Assembly (NCBI RefSeq): GCF_001584145.1
Contig: NZ_CP013232.1
Coordinates: 3,534,001-3,598,000, forward strand
DNA length: 64,000 nucleotides
Source of the DNA: Collimonas fungivorans
Lineage (GTDB): Bacteria > Pseudomonadota > Gammaproteobacteria > Burkholderiales > Burkholderiaceae_D
Reading direction: 5' to 3'
The notes under the pieces were generated by a model. It was not told the origin of the DNA. It saw nothing but the letters and a program-made list of their open reading frames with translations, and made no database searches. Positions within the stretch are counted from its first letter, which is position 1; each line of letters starts with the position of its first letter. The translations under genes were made by a program, and so were the position numbers. This document shows positions 38,059-49,866 of the stretch, one piece after another.

Positions 38059-38874
38059 ATGAAATCATTCGCCATCTTATTCACCGGCCTGACGCTGTTG
38101 TCAGGGCTGGCCCATGCCGACAAGCTGGACGATATCAAGAAAGCCGGCGTATTGCGCGTCGCCACCTTCGACGGCAATCCGCCGTTCGGTTTTGTCGACC
38201 AGAAAACCAACAAGCTCATCGGCCTCGATGTCGACTACGCCAATGAAGTCGCCAAAAAGCTCGGCGTCAAGGTCGAACTGGTGCCGACCAACCCGGCCAA
38301 CCGCATCCCTTTACTGACGTCCGGCAAGGTCGACGTCGTGTTCGCCAATTTCACCATCAATGCCGAGCGCGCCCAGGTGATCGATTTCAGCATTCCTTAC
38401 TTTGCATCGGGCCAGCAATTCCTGGCGAAAAAAGGCGTGCTGAAGAGCGCCACGCAGATTCCCGAGCTGCGCATAGGGACCGACAAAGGCACCACCATGG
38501 AAACCACCTTGCGCGAAAAATACCCGGCGGCCAAGGTCGTCCTGTACGACGACACCCCGTTTGCCCTGGCCGCCCTGCGCAACGGCAACGTCCAGGCGAT
38601 TACCCAGGACGGCTCGAAACTGATCGCGCTGCTGGCGAATATCCCGGACAAGGAAAAATATGAAATCCCGGCGTTTGCCATTTCCGAGGAATATGAAGGC
38701 GTCGGCGTACCCAAGGGCGAAACGCGCCTGGTCAATACGCTCAACGATACCTTGCGCGAATTCGAGAAGAACGGCACCGCTCTCAAGATCTACGACAAGT
38801 GGTTCGGCCCCAACAGCAAATCGCCGCTGCCGCGTCTGTTCAGGATCGGCGACACCAAGCTGAGCCAGAACTGA
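38059..38874 (+). CDS. amino-acid ABC transporter substrate-binding protein
   Basis: A 271-residue family 3 solute-binding protein with signal peptide (TLLSGLAHADKL), then DIKKAGVLRVATFDGNPPFGFVDQKTNKLIGLDVDYANEVAKKLG and the binding-pocket region VVFANFTINAERAQVIDFSIPYF. AGGGA upstream supports the ATG at 38059. It is followed by a terminator-like hairpin and two permease genes. Family members bind polar amino acids such as glutamate, aspartate or glutamine. Confidence 0.9.
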   Translation: MKSFAILFTGLTLLSGLAHADKLDDIKKAGVLRVATFDGNPPFGFVDQKTNKLIGLDVDYANEVAKKLGVKVELVPTNPANRIPLLTSGKVDVVFANFTINAERAQVIDFSIPYFASGQQFLAKKGVLKSATQIPELRIGTDKGTTMETTLREKYPAAKVVLYDDTPFALAALRNGNVQAITQDGSKLIALLANIPDKEKYEIPAFAISEEYEGVGVPKGETRLVNTLNDTLREFEKNGTALKIYDKWFGPNSKSPLPRLFRIGDTKLSQN

Positions 38875-38905
38875 CCAACTACTAATTCTCCGTGTATCTG
38901 TCTTG

Positions 38906-38938
38906 CACCGGCAATCTCCATGTTGCCGGTGTTTTTTT
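38906..38938 (+). terminator. internal terminator or attenuator after the binding-protein gene
   Basis: A 9-bp perfect stem (CACCGGCAA / TTGCCGGTG) with an 8-base loop and seven T residues. It lies between the binding-protein and permease genes, so read-through likely sets a lower level of permease. Confidence 0.8.
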
Positions 38939-38961
38939 GTTTAGTGGCTGCAAAGTAAAAA

Positions 38962-39714
38962 ATGACTGAGTTTCAAACTATCCTGGGGCAAATGCTTGCC
39001 CCCAAATACCTCGGCTGGCTGCTCGACGGCCTGTGGATGACGCTGCTGCTGTCCGCCGTGGTCGCCGTTTTTTCCACCTTGCTGGGCATTGTCATCGCCG
39101 CCGCACGCTCCAGCCGGCAGCCCTGGCTGGTCCTGCCGGCCCGCGGCTTCCTCTCCATCTTTCGCAATACCCCGTTGCTGGTGCAACTGTTTTTCTGGTA
39201 TTTCGGCGTCTCCGGCCTGCTGCCGGAAAGTTCGGTGGAATGGCTCAATACGGTGCACAGCGTGGTGCTGGGCCCTTACCTGAAATTGACATGGCCATCG
39301 TTCGAGCTGCTCTGTGCAATCTTCGGCCTGAGCCTGTATTCTGCAGCTTACGTCAGCGAAGAAATCCGCGCCGGCATGCGCGGTGTTGCCGAAGCACAGC
39401 GGCTGGCTGCTGCTGCCCTCGGCCTGAACCGCTGGCAGGGATTGCGCTACGTGATTCTGCCGCAAGCGGTGCGCATCGCGCTGCCGCCCTTGCTCGGCCA
39501 GTACATGAATATCGTCAAGAACACTTCACTGACCATGGCCATCGGCCTGGCGGAACTGTCTTACACTTCGCGCCAGGTGGAGGCGCAAACCTTCAAGACT
39601 TTCCAGGCTTTCGGCGTGGCGACCTTGTTCTACATCGCCGCCATCGCGCTGATTGAAACCTTGGGCCAGCTGATCCAGCGCCGGCAACGGCTGGCCGGCG
39701 CCGCGCAGCGATGA
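38962..39714 (+). CDS. amino-acid ABC transporter permease (GltJ-like)
   Basis: A 250-residue polar-amino-acid permease of the HisM/GltJ family. It has several membrane segments, the N-terminal LDGLWMTLLLSAVVAVFSTLLG, FRNTPLLVQLFFWYFG, and the EAA-type loop GVAEAQRLAAAALGLNRWQGLRYVILPQAVRIALPPL. The ribosome site is weak and lies just after the terminator hairpin. The stop overlaps the next permease start (ATGA). No ATPase gene is nearby. Confidence 0.9.
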   Translation: MTEFQTILGQMLAPKYLGWLLDGLWMTLLLSAVVAVFSTLLGIVIAAARSSRQPWLVLPARGFLSIFRNTPLLVQLFFWYFGVSGLLPESSVEWLNTVHSVVLGPYLKLTWPSFELLCAIFGLSLYSAAYVSEEIRAGMRGVAEAQRLAAAALGLNRWQGLRYVILPQAVRIALPPLLGQYMNIVKNTSLTMAIGLAELSYTSRQVEAQTFKTFQAFGVATLFYIAAIALIETLGQLIQRRQRLAGAAQR

Positions 39715-40403
39715 GCATGCAACTCAGCGTATTGACGGACAACCTGCCATATCTGCTCTGGGGTGCGTATCCCGACGGCCCGCTGGGCGGAGCGGCCCTG
39801 ACCGTGCTGCTCAGCGTCGGTTCGGCGCTGGCCTCGGCTTTGCTGGGACTGGTGCTGGGGATCGCCCTGTCGCTGGCGCGCGGCTGGCCGCAGCTGCTGC
39901 TGACCATGGTGCTCGGCTTCTTCCGCGCAATCCCGGTGCTGATGCTGATTTTCTGGACCTACTTCCTGCTGCCCATCGTTTTCCATATCGACGTGCCGGG
40001 CGTGCTGTCCGTGATGTGCGCCCTGGCGCTGATCGGCGGCGCCTACCTGGCGCATTCGGTGCATGCCGGCATCAGCGGCATCAAGGCCGGGCAATGGGAC
40101 GCCGGCCTGTCGCTGGGCATGCCGCGTGTGGCGGTGCTGCGCCACATCGTGCTGCCGCAGGCGCTGCAGATGATGCTGCCCTCCTTCGTCAACCAATGGG
40201 TGACCTTGATCAAGGACAGCTCGCTGGCCTACATCGTCGGCGTCGGCGAATTGTCGTTCGTGGCGGCGCAGGTCAATAGCCGGGTGATGATTTATCCGGC
40301 CGAGATCTTCATGTTCATCGGCTTGATCTATTTTGTGCTGTGCTCAGGGCTGGGCTTGTTTGCGGATCGCGTTGCTGCGTATTTTCAGGCCAGCACTACC
40401 TGA
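39711..40403 (+). CDS. amino-acid ABC transporter permease (GltK-like)
   Basis: A 230-residue second permease of the same transporter: AALTVLLSVGSALASALLGLVLGIALSLAR, FFRAIPVLMLIFWTYFLLP and the EAA-type loop AGQWDAGLSLGMPRVAVLRHIVLPQALQMMLPSFVNQW. Its start overlaps the previous stop by four bases, and a second ATG at 39717 is possible. Its last 19 bases overlap the antitoxin gene on the other strand. The cognate ATP-binding subunit is missing from the window and must be encoded elsewhere if the transporter works. Confidence 0.88.
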   Translation: MSMQLSVLTDNLPYLLWGAYPDGPLGGAALTVLLSVGSALASALLGLVLGIALSLARGWPQLLLTMVLGFFRAIPVLMLIFWTYFLLPIVFHIDVPGVLSVMCALALIGGAYLAHSVHAGISGIKAGQWDAGLSLGMPRVAVLRHIVLPQALQMMLPSFVNQWVTLIKDSSLAYIVGVGELSFVAAQVNSRVMIYPAEIFMFIGLIYFVLCSGLGLFADRVAAYFQASTT

Positions 40404-40726
40404 GTGTGGCCTGGGGCCGAGCGGCTGGTCTTCTTCACGACGATGTCCACGTCACGCCCGAGGCGGTTCAGGCACTCGATCATCTTGGCCTGGCTGATGC
40501 CCCTGAATTTTCCGCGCAACATTTCTGACAGTTTAGGCTGGGGCATGCCCAGCAGATCGGCAGCAACTTGCTGAGTCAAATGCCGGCTCCTGATGATCTG
40601 GGAGATCTCATGCGCCAGCTTGGCCTTGACCAGCATTTCGTCGGCATCGGGGAAACCGAGATCGGCATAGGGGTTATCGCTACCTATTTCAATATCGATA
40701 CCGTTGATAGTTACTTTCTGATTCAC
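40385..40726 (-). CDS. XRE-family antitoxin (HigA-like)
   Basis: A 113-residue Cro/cI-type helix-turn-helix protein (LAHEISQIIRSRHLTQQVAADLLGMPQPKLSEMLRGKFRGISQAKMIECLNRLG) with an N-terminal extension. It is the downstream partner of a RelE/Gp49-like toxin gene, whose stop overlaps its GTG start by four bases (GTGA), a coupling that should favour antitoxin supply. It should neutralise the toxin and repress its own operon. The 3' end overlaps the convergent permease gene. Confidence 0.85.
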   Translation of the reverse strand: MNQKVTINGIDIEIGSDNPYADLGFPDADEMLVKAKLAHEISQIIRSRHLTQQVAADLLGMPQPKLSEMLRGKFRGISQAKMIECLNRLGRDVDIVVKKTSRSAPGHTQVVLA

Positions 40727-41085
40727 TCTCTACTCCTTTGCATTGCGATTGCAGTTTTCAATCTGGTTCGAATCAAATCCATATCCGGCTTGGGTGTGGC
40801 GCTACCGCTAACAGACTTTTTCTGAAAGCAATGCAGCACATAAAGTGCCTCGGCATAGCGCACCGTATAGATGGCTCGATACGTATCCCCTTGGCAATCT
40901 TCCACAATTTCCAGTACACCCGCGCCGCCAAAACCCTTCATCGGTTTGGCCTGATAATGCTTGCCGCCGGCCTGGGCCAAATGCAACGCGTAACCAAAAG
41001 CGGCTTGAACTTCTGACGGCATCGCTGCAAGGTCTTTTTTCGCCGAACCTACCCAGTGCAGGGGTCTCGTAAAAGCAGATATCAT
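40723..41085 (-). CDS. RelE/HigB-type toxin (phage Gp49-like)
   Basis: A 120-residue toxin of the RelE/HigB superfamily, Gp49/DUF891 group: LHWVGSAKKDLAAMPSEVQAAFGYALHLAQAG, KPMKGFGGAGVLEIVEDCQGDTYRAIYTVRYAEALYVLHCFQKKS. Such proteins cut mRNA on ribosomes. Toxin-first order identifies a HigBA-like pair. The frame is open to 41127, but the ATG at 41085 gives the family N-terminus; TATAAT sits directly before it, so the true transcript start is unclear. Confidence 0.85.
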   Translation of the reverse strand: MISAFTRPLHWVGSAKKDLAAMPSEVQAAFGYALHLAQAGGKHYQAKPMKGFGGAGVLEIVEDCQGDTYRAIYTVRYAEALYVLHCFQKKSVSGSATPKPDMDLIRTRLKTAIAMQRSRE

Positions 41086-41179
41086 AATTATACCCAAATA
41101 TAGATAAGCGCGGCATAGTCCCATCACAGCATAGATAGATGAATGGACTGATCAATTGACTAACCGCGAATCGGATTTA

Positions 41180-41199
41180 TACTGTACATACATACAGTA
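41180..41199 (+). promoter_or_regulatory. LexA (SOS) box of the imuA-imuB-dnaE2 cassette
   Basis: TACTGTACATACATACAGTA, a perfect CTGT-N8-ACAG palindrome overlapping a perfect -10 TATAAT at 41198-41203. It lies 44 bases before imuA. LexA binding here would block the promoter until DNA damage. Confidence 0.9.
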
Positions 41200-41242
41200 T
41201 AATATTTCTCCGCTTACGTTTTTACCTAAATGTCATTTAGTC

Positions 41243-42028
41243 ATGTCCATGCCCGCCAGCGCCCCATCCAGCATTTCCGCCGCCGCCCAATCGGTCGTGG
41301 CGACCTTGCCGCATGCCTTGTGGCGCGCAGACCAGATGGGTTCTTACCAGGGTGTGGTCACGGCCTCCGGCCATCCCTCGCTGGACCGCGAGTTGCCGAA
41401 CGGCGGCTGGCCGCATTCGGCATTGATAGAGTTGCTGCTGCAACAGGCCGGCAGCGGCGAAATACGCCTGTTGCAGCCGGCGCTGGCGCGCATCGCCAGT
41501 CAGCGCCGGATCGTCTTGCTGCAGCCGCCGCATCTGCCGCAGATCGCAGCCTGGGATGGCGCCGGCCTGGCCAGTGGACAACTGCTGTGGATCAAGGCGG
41601 CGCGCAGCGCCGATGCGCTGTGGTCGGCGGAACAGGTATTGCGCAACGGCAGCTGCGGCGCGCTGCTGCTGTGGCAATCGCATATCCGCGGCGAAGCTTT
41701 GCGCCGCTTGCACCTGGCGGCCCAGGCCAGCGACACCATGCTGTGGCTGCTGCGGCCGCTGAGCGCCGCCCACGAATCCTCGCCCTCGCCTTTGCGCCTG
41801 GCACTGCGGCCGGCGCGCAACGGCGTCGAAATCCAGCTGCTCAAGCGCAAGGGACCGCAGCACGAACAAGCGTTTTACCTGCCGCTGACGGCAACCGTGG
41901 CCGAAACCGATGCGGCCACGGTCCAGGCCGTTCCGCCACATTCTTTTGCCGCACCCGACCATGACACTCTGGATAGGCATACACCTGCCGTCGCTGGCGC
42001 TGGAAACATTGCGCCCGCGCTGGTCTGA
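41243..42028 (+). CDS. imuA: translesion synthesis accessory protein ImuA
   Basis: A 261-residue RecA/SulA-like protein of the ImuA family (LPHALWRADQMGSYQGVVTASGHPSLDRELPNGGWPHSALIELLLQQAGSGEIRLLQPAL). It is the first gene of the damage-inducible mutasome cassette with imuB and dnaE2, and probably links the polymerase to RecA or the clamp. The ATG at 41243 follows the LexA box; the frame is open further upstream into the operator. Its 3' end overlaps imuB by 68 bases. Confidence 0.88.
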   Translation: MSMPASAPSSISAAAQSVVATLPHALWRADQMGSYQGVVTASGHPSLDRELPNGGWPHSALIELLLQQAGSGEIRLLQPALARIASQRRIVLLQPPHLPQIAAWDGAGLASGQLLWIKAARSADALWSAEQVLRNGSCGALLLWQSHIRGEALRRLHLAAQASDTMLWLLRPLSAAHESSPSPLRLALRPARNGVEIQLLKRKGPQHEQAFYLPLTATVAETDAATVQAVPPHSFAAPDHDTLDRHTPAVAGAGNIAPALV

Positions 42029-43452
42029 ACCCTGCATGCTGGCCGTGCTGGAGCATGACCAGGTGCTGGCCATGACCGCCAGTGCGGAAGCCAGCGGCGT
42101 GCGGCCTGGCATGCGCCGCGGCGGCGTGCTGGCGCTGGCGCCGCAGGCGCAGTTGTGCGAGCGTGATGCGGTACGCGAACAAGGCGCGCGCAACGATATC
42201 GCGCTGACCCTGCTGCAATACACGCCGGAGGTGGCGCATGCCGAGGAGGATTCGCTGCTGCTCGACGTCAGCGCCAGCCTGAGCGCTTTCGGCGGCCGCC
42301 TGGCGCTGTGCCGCCGCATCCGCGACAGCATCCAGGCGCTGGGCTTCACCCCGCACGTCAGCATGGCGCCAACTGCCCAGGGCGCGTGGCTGCTGGCGCG
42401 CTATCGCTGCCAGGCCAACACGCCGGCCTGGCCCGGCAGCGCCGCTGCTTGCGGCTGGCCAGCCTGCAGCGGCGGCTGGATAAATTGCCGTTCGCGATCC
42501 TGCTGGCGGCGCGCCCCTACCAGGATTGGCTGGCCGGCATCGGCTGCCAGACCCTGGCCGATTTGCGCAAGCTGCCGCGCGCCGGCTTGCAGCGGCGCAG
42601 CGACAAGCACATCCTGGAAACCCTGGATCGCGCCTATGGCACGGCGCCGGAGGTATTTGAATGGGTGCAGCCGCCGCAGGCATTCAGCGCCTGGCTGGAA
42701 CTGCCGGACCGCATAGAACATGCCGAGGCCGTGCTGTTTGCGGCACGCCGCCTGATCCTGCAAATGATAGGCTGGCTGGTGGCGCAACAGCTGGCGGTAT
42801 CGCGCTTTCTGCTATCGATGGAACATGAGCGCGGACGCCAGGCAATCACCCCACGCCGCTGGAAATCGCACTGGGCGAACCAGCCTGGCATGAAGAACAC
42901 CTGCTGCGCCTGCTGAAAGAAAGGCTGGGCCGGCTGCAACTCGATGCGCCCGTGATCGCCTTGCGTTTACAGGCAACCCAGGTGGCGCCGATGCTGCCGC
43001 CGACCGCTTCGCTATTTCCCGAACCAGGCGGCACGCCCGGCGCCTACGCTCGTCTGCTGGAGCTGCTGAGCGCGCGGCTCGGCAGCGAAAATGTCTTGCA
43101 GCCGGCCGCCCTGGCCGACCACCGGCCGGAAATCGCCAACGCCTGGCAAGCCGCTGCCGACAGTCAACGCCTGCTAGCGCCAGACGATGCATTGCGCCGC
43201 ATCCGGCCGCAACGGCCATTCTGGCTCCTGCAACAACCGTTGGCCTTGATGTTCCGCAAGGACCGACCGTTTTACGGTTCGCCCTTGCGCCTGCTGTCAG
43301 GGCCAGAGCGCATCGAATGCGGCTGGTGGGATGGCCCGCCGACCGTGCGCGATTACTTCGTGGCGGAAGGTGCAGAAGCCGCTTGTTACTGGATATATCG
43401 CGAGCGCGATGGCGATGACATCCACTGGTTCCTGCACGGCTTGTTTGCCTGA
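41961..43452 (+). pseudogene. imuB: ImuB (inactive Y-family polymerase-like) gene with two one-base frameshifts
   Basis: Three consecutive frames encode one ImuB of about 495 residues, the catalytically dead Y-family protein that bridges the beta clamp and DnaE2. The first frame begins MTLWIGIHLPSLALE, where active polymerases carry Asp. It shifts near 42441-42448 to CLRLASLQRRLDKLPFAILLAARPYQDWLAGIGCQ, and shifts again in the CCCC run at 42849-42852 to PLEIALGEPAWHEEHLLRLLKERLG, ending in the normal DGDDIHWFLHGLFA. Both are single-base deletions. Sequencing error or cassette decay are both possible; dnaE2 and imuA are intact. Confidence 0.85.
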
Positions 43453-43453
43453 T

Positions 43454-43645
43454 TAGTGTAGTGTTTCGTACGTAATGGCATTTAAGAAATGGCGTATTTT
43501 CGTGCCAGGCTAGGCGGATGGCCGCCCCGCGCGAACCGGAGCGATAGTGGACTATCGCGAGGATTTGCAACAACGCATGGCGCGAAAAGACGCGGTCGGC
43601 TAGACGCCGTTTATTAAGGGTCATTATGTGCGAAACACTACACTA
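43454..43645. mobile_element. 192-bp MITE-like inverted-repeat element
   Basis: The two ends are inverted copies of 24 bases with two mismatches (43454-43477 and 43622-43645), each beginning TAGTGTAGTGTTTCG. TA at both outer edges fits the TA target duplication of IS630/Tc1-type transposition. The symmetry continues inwards imperfectly (TTAAGAAATGGCGT with TTAATAAACGGCGT), and the centre holds a perfect GCGATAGT/ACTATCGC hairpin. It has no open frame and starts two bases after the imuB stop codon. Confidence 0.8.
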
Positions 43646-43648
43646 GAT

Positions 43649-46813
<3,165 letters not shown>

Positions 46814-46816
46814 GGC

Positions 46817-48229
46817 TTAATCGGTCTTTGGATGAGGCATGTGCAAATGATCAGGATGCCGGTCGAGCAGCTGGTCGATGCCGGCGCCCGGATCTTCGGT
46901 GCCGTCTTCCTGGATCGCCACCTGGCGCTCGCGCGCGCTTTCATCATCCAGATCGCGCCTGCGCTGCCAGTTCACCGCCGCCAGCCCGCCCACGCCCAGC
47001 ACCGCCAGGCAAGCCGCGGGCACCAGCATCGGCGTGACATTGCTATGCGTGAGCTTGCCCACGTACGGCATCAGGTTCTGTCCGAAAAATCCGCCCAGGT
47101 TGCCGATCGAATTGATCGCCGCGATGCTGGCCGCGGCCCGGGCGCCCTGGAAGAATTTCGGCGGCAAGGACCAGAAACAGGGATACAGCAAGGTGATGCA
47201 GGCCCCGCCTATGACCAGGGCGCCGAAACGCAGGGTGTTCGAATCGAGCAGCGCACTGGAAGTGAAGCATAGCAAACCCAGCAGGCCAATGACGGCGATC
47301 GCCTTGAACACCACCCGGTCATGGCGCAGCTTGCCCGGCAGCCACAGCAACAGCAGCACCGCCAGCCCCCATGGCATCATGTTCAGCAAACCGTTGATGG
47401 TGGAGCTGACGCCGAAGCCTTTCACCAAAGTCGGCAGCCAGTAGGTGACGCCGTACAGGGAAGTCGACATCAGCATATAGGTCGCGGCAAACAGCAGCAC
47501 ACGCAGGTCCCACAAGGCCGCCAGCGGATTGCCGCGGGTGACGTTGGCCGGCGTATCGCGTTGCATCATGTCGTTCAGCTTGGCTTTCTGCGCGGCTGAC
47601 AGGAATTTGGCTTCGTCTATCGAACCGGGCAGGTACACCATCACCACCAGCGTCAACAGCACCGCCGGTGCGCCGGTTGCGATGAATACCCATTGCCAGC
47701 CTGCCAGGCCCAGCGTGCCGTTCAGGTTCAGCAGCAAACCGCCGACCAGGGCTCCCAGCATGTTCGCCAGGGCGCTGCCCAAGGTAAAGATGCCCAGCAC
47801 GCGGGTGCGGTAAATCTGCGGAAACCACAGCGTCAGGTAATAAATCACGCCCGGATAAAACCCTGCTTCCGCCACGCCCAGCATGAAGCGCAGCACATAA
47901 AACATCGGCAGCGAACTGGTAAAGCCAAGCAGTATGGTCACCGCACCCCAGGTAAACATGATGCGCGCCAGCCAGACCCGTGCGCCGTATTTGTGCAAGG
48001 CCAGAGTGCTGGGGATTTCAAACAGCAGGTAGCCGATGAAAAACAGCGAAGCGCCGAGGCCGTAAGCCGCCTCGCTCATGCTTAAGGCATGCACCATTTC
48101 CAGCTTGGCGAAACCGACGTTCTGGCGGTCGATGAAGGACACCAGGAACATCACGATCAGCAATGGCATCAGGCGCCATGCCACTTTTTTCATCAACTGG
48201 TCTTCAGACAGCTCGGTTTGTGACTGCAC
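46817..48229 (-). CDS. MFS transporter, anion:cation symporter family
   Basis: A 470-residue, 12-segment major facilitator permease of the ACS/phthalate-permease type: VSFIDRQNVGFAKLEM in the first loop, LRFMLGVAEAGFYPGVIYYLTLWFP in TM4-5, and SIAAINSIGNLGGFFGQNLMPYVG late in the chain. It has a long charged C-terminal tail. Members import organic acids such as aromatic acids, tartrate or glucarate. It is convergent with dnaE2, with three bases between stops, and stands upstream of no enzyme that reveals its substrate. Confidence 0.88.
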   Translation of the reverse strand: MQSQTELSEDQLMKKVAWRLMPLLIVMFLVSFIDRQNVGFAKLEMVHALSMSEAAYGLGASLFFIGYLLFEIPSTLALHKYGARVWLARIMFTWGAVTILLGFTSSLPMFYVLRFMLGVAEAGFYPGVIYYLTLWFPQIYRTRVLGIFTLGSALANMLGALVGGLLLNLNGTLGLAGWQWVFIATGAPAVLLTLVVMVYLPGSIDEAKFLSAAQKAKLNDMMQRDTPANVTRGNPLAALWDLRVLLFAATYMLMSTSLYGVTYWLPTLVKGFGVSSTINGLLNMMPWGLAVLLLLWLPGKLRHDRVVFKAIAVIGLLGLLCFTSSALLDSNTLRFGALVIGGACITLLYPCFWSLPPKFFQGARAAASIAAINSIGNLGGFFGQNLMPYVGKLTHSNVTPMLVPAACLAVLGVGGLAAVNWQRRRDLDDESARERQVAIQEDGTEDPGAGIDQLLDRHPDHLHMPHPKTD

Positions 48230-48299
48230 GTTTAGTCTCCGTATATTGTTGGATTTTGCAAATCATGAAAGCATCGGCAGCGCATCAGCAGGAGAAGAA

Positions 48300-48929
48300 T
48301 CAGCTATCCCAATGGCGGCGCCATACCGGCGCCACTTTGGGGTGTTTTTCCACCCTCTCGATCAGTTCGAAGAAAGCAGGCCGCACCTGCGCCAAATGAG
48401 GCCGTGCTCCCGACCATTTGGAAACGACGGCGGCCATCAGGTCCAGCGCGCCGAGCGAGGCGCCGTTCAGGAATGGCGAGGCAGGATAAGTATCGGCAAA
48501 AATTTCCCAATAACTGTGCAGGCGCGCACGCGTGCCCTCCCGGATCTGCTGTTTGACGGCATCGTCCGCATTGACGCACCAGCGCTCGGGAAAATCGATC
48601 ACGCCGATCGCGGCGTAGCAGTTGGCGGCGATATATACCAGGCCCCTGATCGCCTGCGCGCGCTGTGCCGGATCGGCAGGCAGCAGCCCGGCCGCGGGAT
48701 GGGCCAGGCCGAGATGGAGCAGGATGGCAGCGCTCTCGGTCAGGATGCCGCCTTCCGGCAGTTGCAGGGTGGGAATCTGCCCAAGGGGATTCAGCCGTTG
48801 CAGCTCAGCGAGCTCCGGACCGGGCTCCCAGGAAGCAGCGTCGACCTGGCGGTAAGGCAGCCCGGCCAGTTCCAGCGCCAGTTCGACCGCGGCCGAACCG
48901 GAACCCTTGAAGCCATACAATGTGTACAT
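48300..48929 (-). CDS. glutathione S-transferase family protein
   Basis: A 209-residue GST with a thioredoxin-fold N-terminus (MYTLYGFKGSGSAAVELALELAGLPYRQVD, NPLGQIPTLQLPEGGILTESAAILLHL) and a helical C-terminal domain (YPASPFLNGASLGALDLMAAVVSKW). The Ser in GSGSA is the likely glutathione-activating residue. The frame opens at 48947; I chose the ATG at 48929 because it gives the usual first strand. It lies upstream of no obvious partner. Confidence 0.85.
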   Translation of the reverse strand: MYTLYGFKGSGSAAVELALELAGLPYRQVDAASWEPGPELAELQRLNPLGQIPTLQLPEGGILTESAAILLHLGLAHPAAGLLPADPAQRAQAIRGLVYIAANCYAAIGVIDFPERWCVNADDAVKQQIREGTRARLHSYWEIFADTYPASPFLNGASLGALDLMAAVVSKWSGARPHLAQVRPAFFELIERVEKHPKVAPVWRRHWDS

Positions 48930-49008
48930 ATGCCCTGTCCAATCCATCTTCTGGAAGACAAATTTTAACAGGGAGTGGCCTCACATAGGGTCCGTTAGTG
49001 CGGCGCCG

Positions 49009-49701
49009 TCAGACCGGATCGTTTAAACCCATGGCGTGCCGCACGCGTCCGCACAACTCCTCAGGCGAACGGGAAATGATTTCTTCCGGCACCAGGAATT
49101 TCTTGATCAGCCGCTTGTAGCTCTCGAAACCGTAGGAAACCATGAACGGATGCATGCCGGAGCCGATCGCGGCCAGGTAATCCTTGTGCTCGTCGCCGCA
49201 GATGCAGGCGCGCGCCGGGTTGATGTCCAAGCGCTCGCGGATAGCGCGGAACTCTTGCATCTTTTCCAGGTGCAGCGGAATGTGGGCGAAAAAATCGAGC
49301 GCATCGAGATCGATGTCATGGCGCCGGAACAACAGCCTCAGCGTCTGCTCCGGCTCGTTGGTCATGTTACGCGTGACCAGGCCGACCGCAATGTCCGGCG
49401 CGGCGATCAGGCTGCGCACCAGGTCCGCAATGCCGGGATACAGCTTCGCCTCTTCCCGGTAGACCTCGGTCAAGGTGACGATCAGCTGCTTGCGGCTCTG
49501 CTTGCCTATCTGTTTTTTCAGGTTGGAGGGGAATTCTTTCAATCCGCCCAGGTATTTGAACAGGCGGCGGCGTTTCTGGAACCTTTCTTCATCGCCGATC
49601 ACCATGCCGTGCCGGGAAAACGTCTTGTCGATCGCGCTGTAGGCATCGATGGTGGTGCCGTCCGCATCGAGGATAATTAATCGTTTGCTATTGTTGTACA
49701 T
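49009..49701 (-). CDS. HAD-superfamily hydrolase
   Basis: A 230-residue phosphatase-like protein. Motif I is ILDADGT (nucleophile Asp12, acid Asp14), motif II is near GLVTRNM, and motif IV near CICGDEHKDYLAAIGSGM, with a helical cap between. Likely a cytoplasmic phosphoesterase; the substrate is unknown. It is monocistronic, between the GST gene and the mipA-type two-component operon. Confidence 0.82.
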   Translation of the reverse strand: MYNNSKRLIILDADGTTIDAYSAIDKTFSRHGMVIGDEERFQKRRRLFKYLGGLKEFPSNLKKQIGKQSRKQLIVTLTEVYREEAKLYPGIADLVRSLIAAPDIAVGLVTRNMTNEPEQTLRLLFRRHDIDLDALDFFAHIPLHLEKMQEFRAIRERLDINPARACICGDEHKDYLAAIGSGMHPFMVSYGFESYKRLIKKFLVPEEIISRSPEELCGRVRHAMGLNDPV

Positions 49702-49866
49702 GGTTTATCCGTCAAGGAAAGCGATCGCAGCCGATGCAGCTGTAGCGGCCCCTCTGAACGCCGGTTGCAAGGCATCAACTTATAGCAGTCTTATGACAGG
49801 ACGATGACTTTGACAGGGTAACCTTCCGGCCTGGCCTTGGGCTGCGCGTCGTCCGGATTGTTGCAG

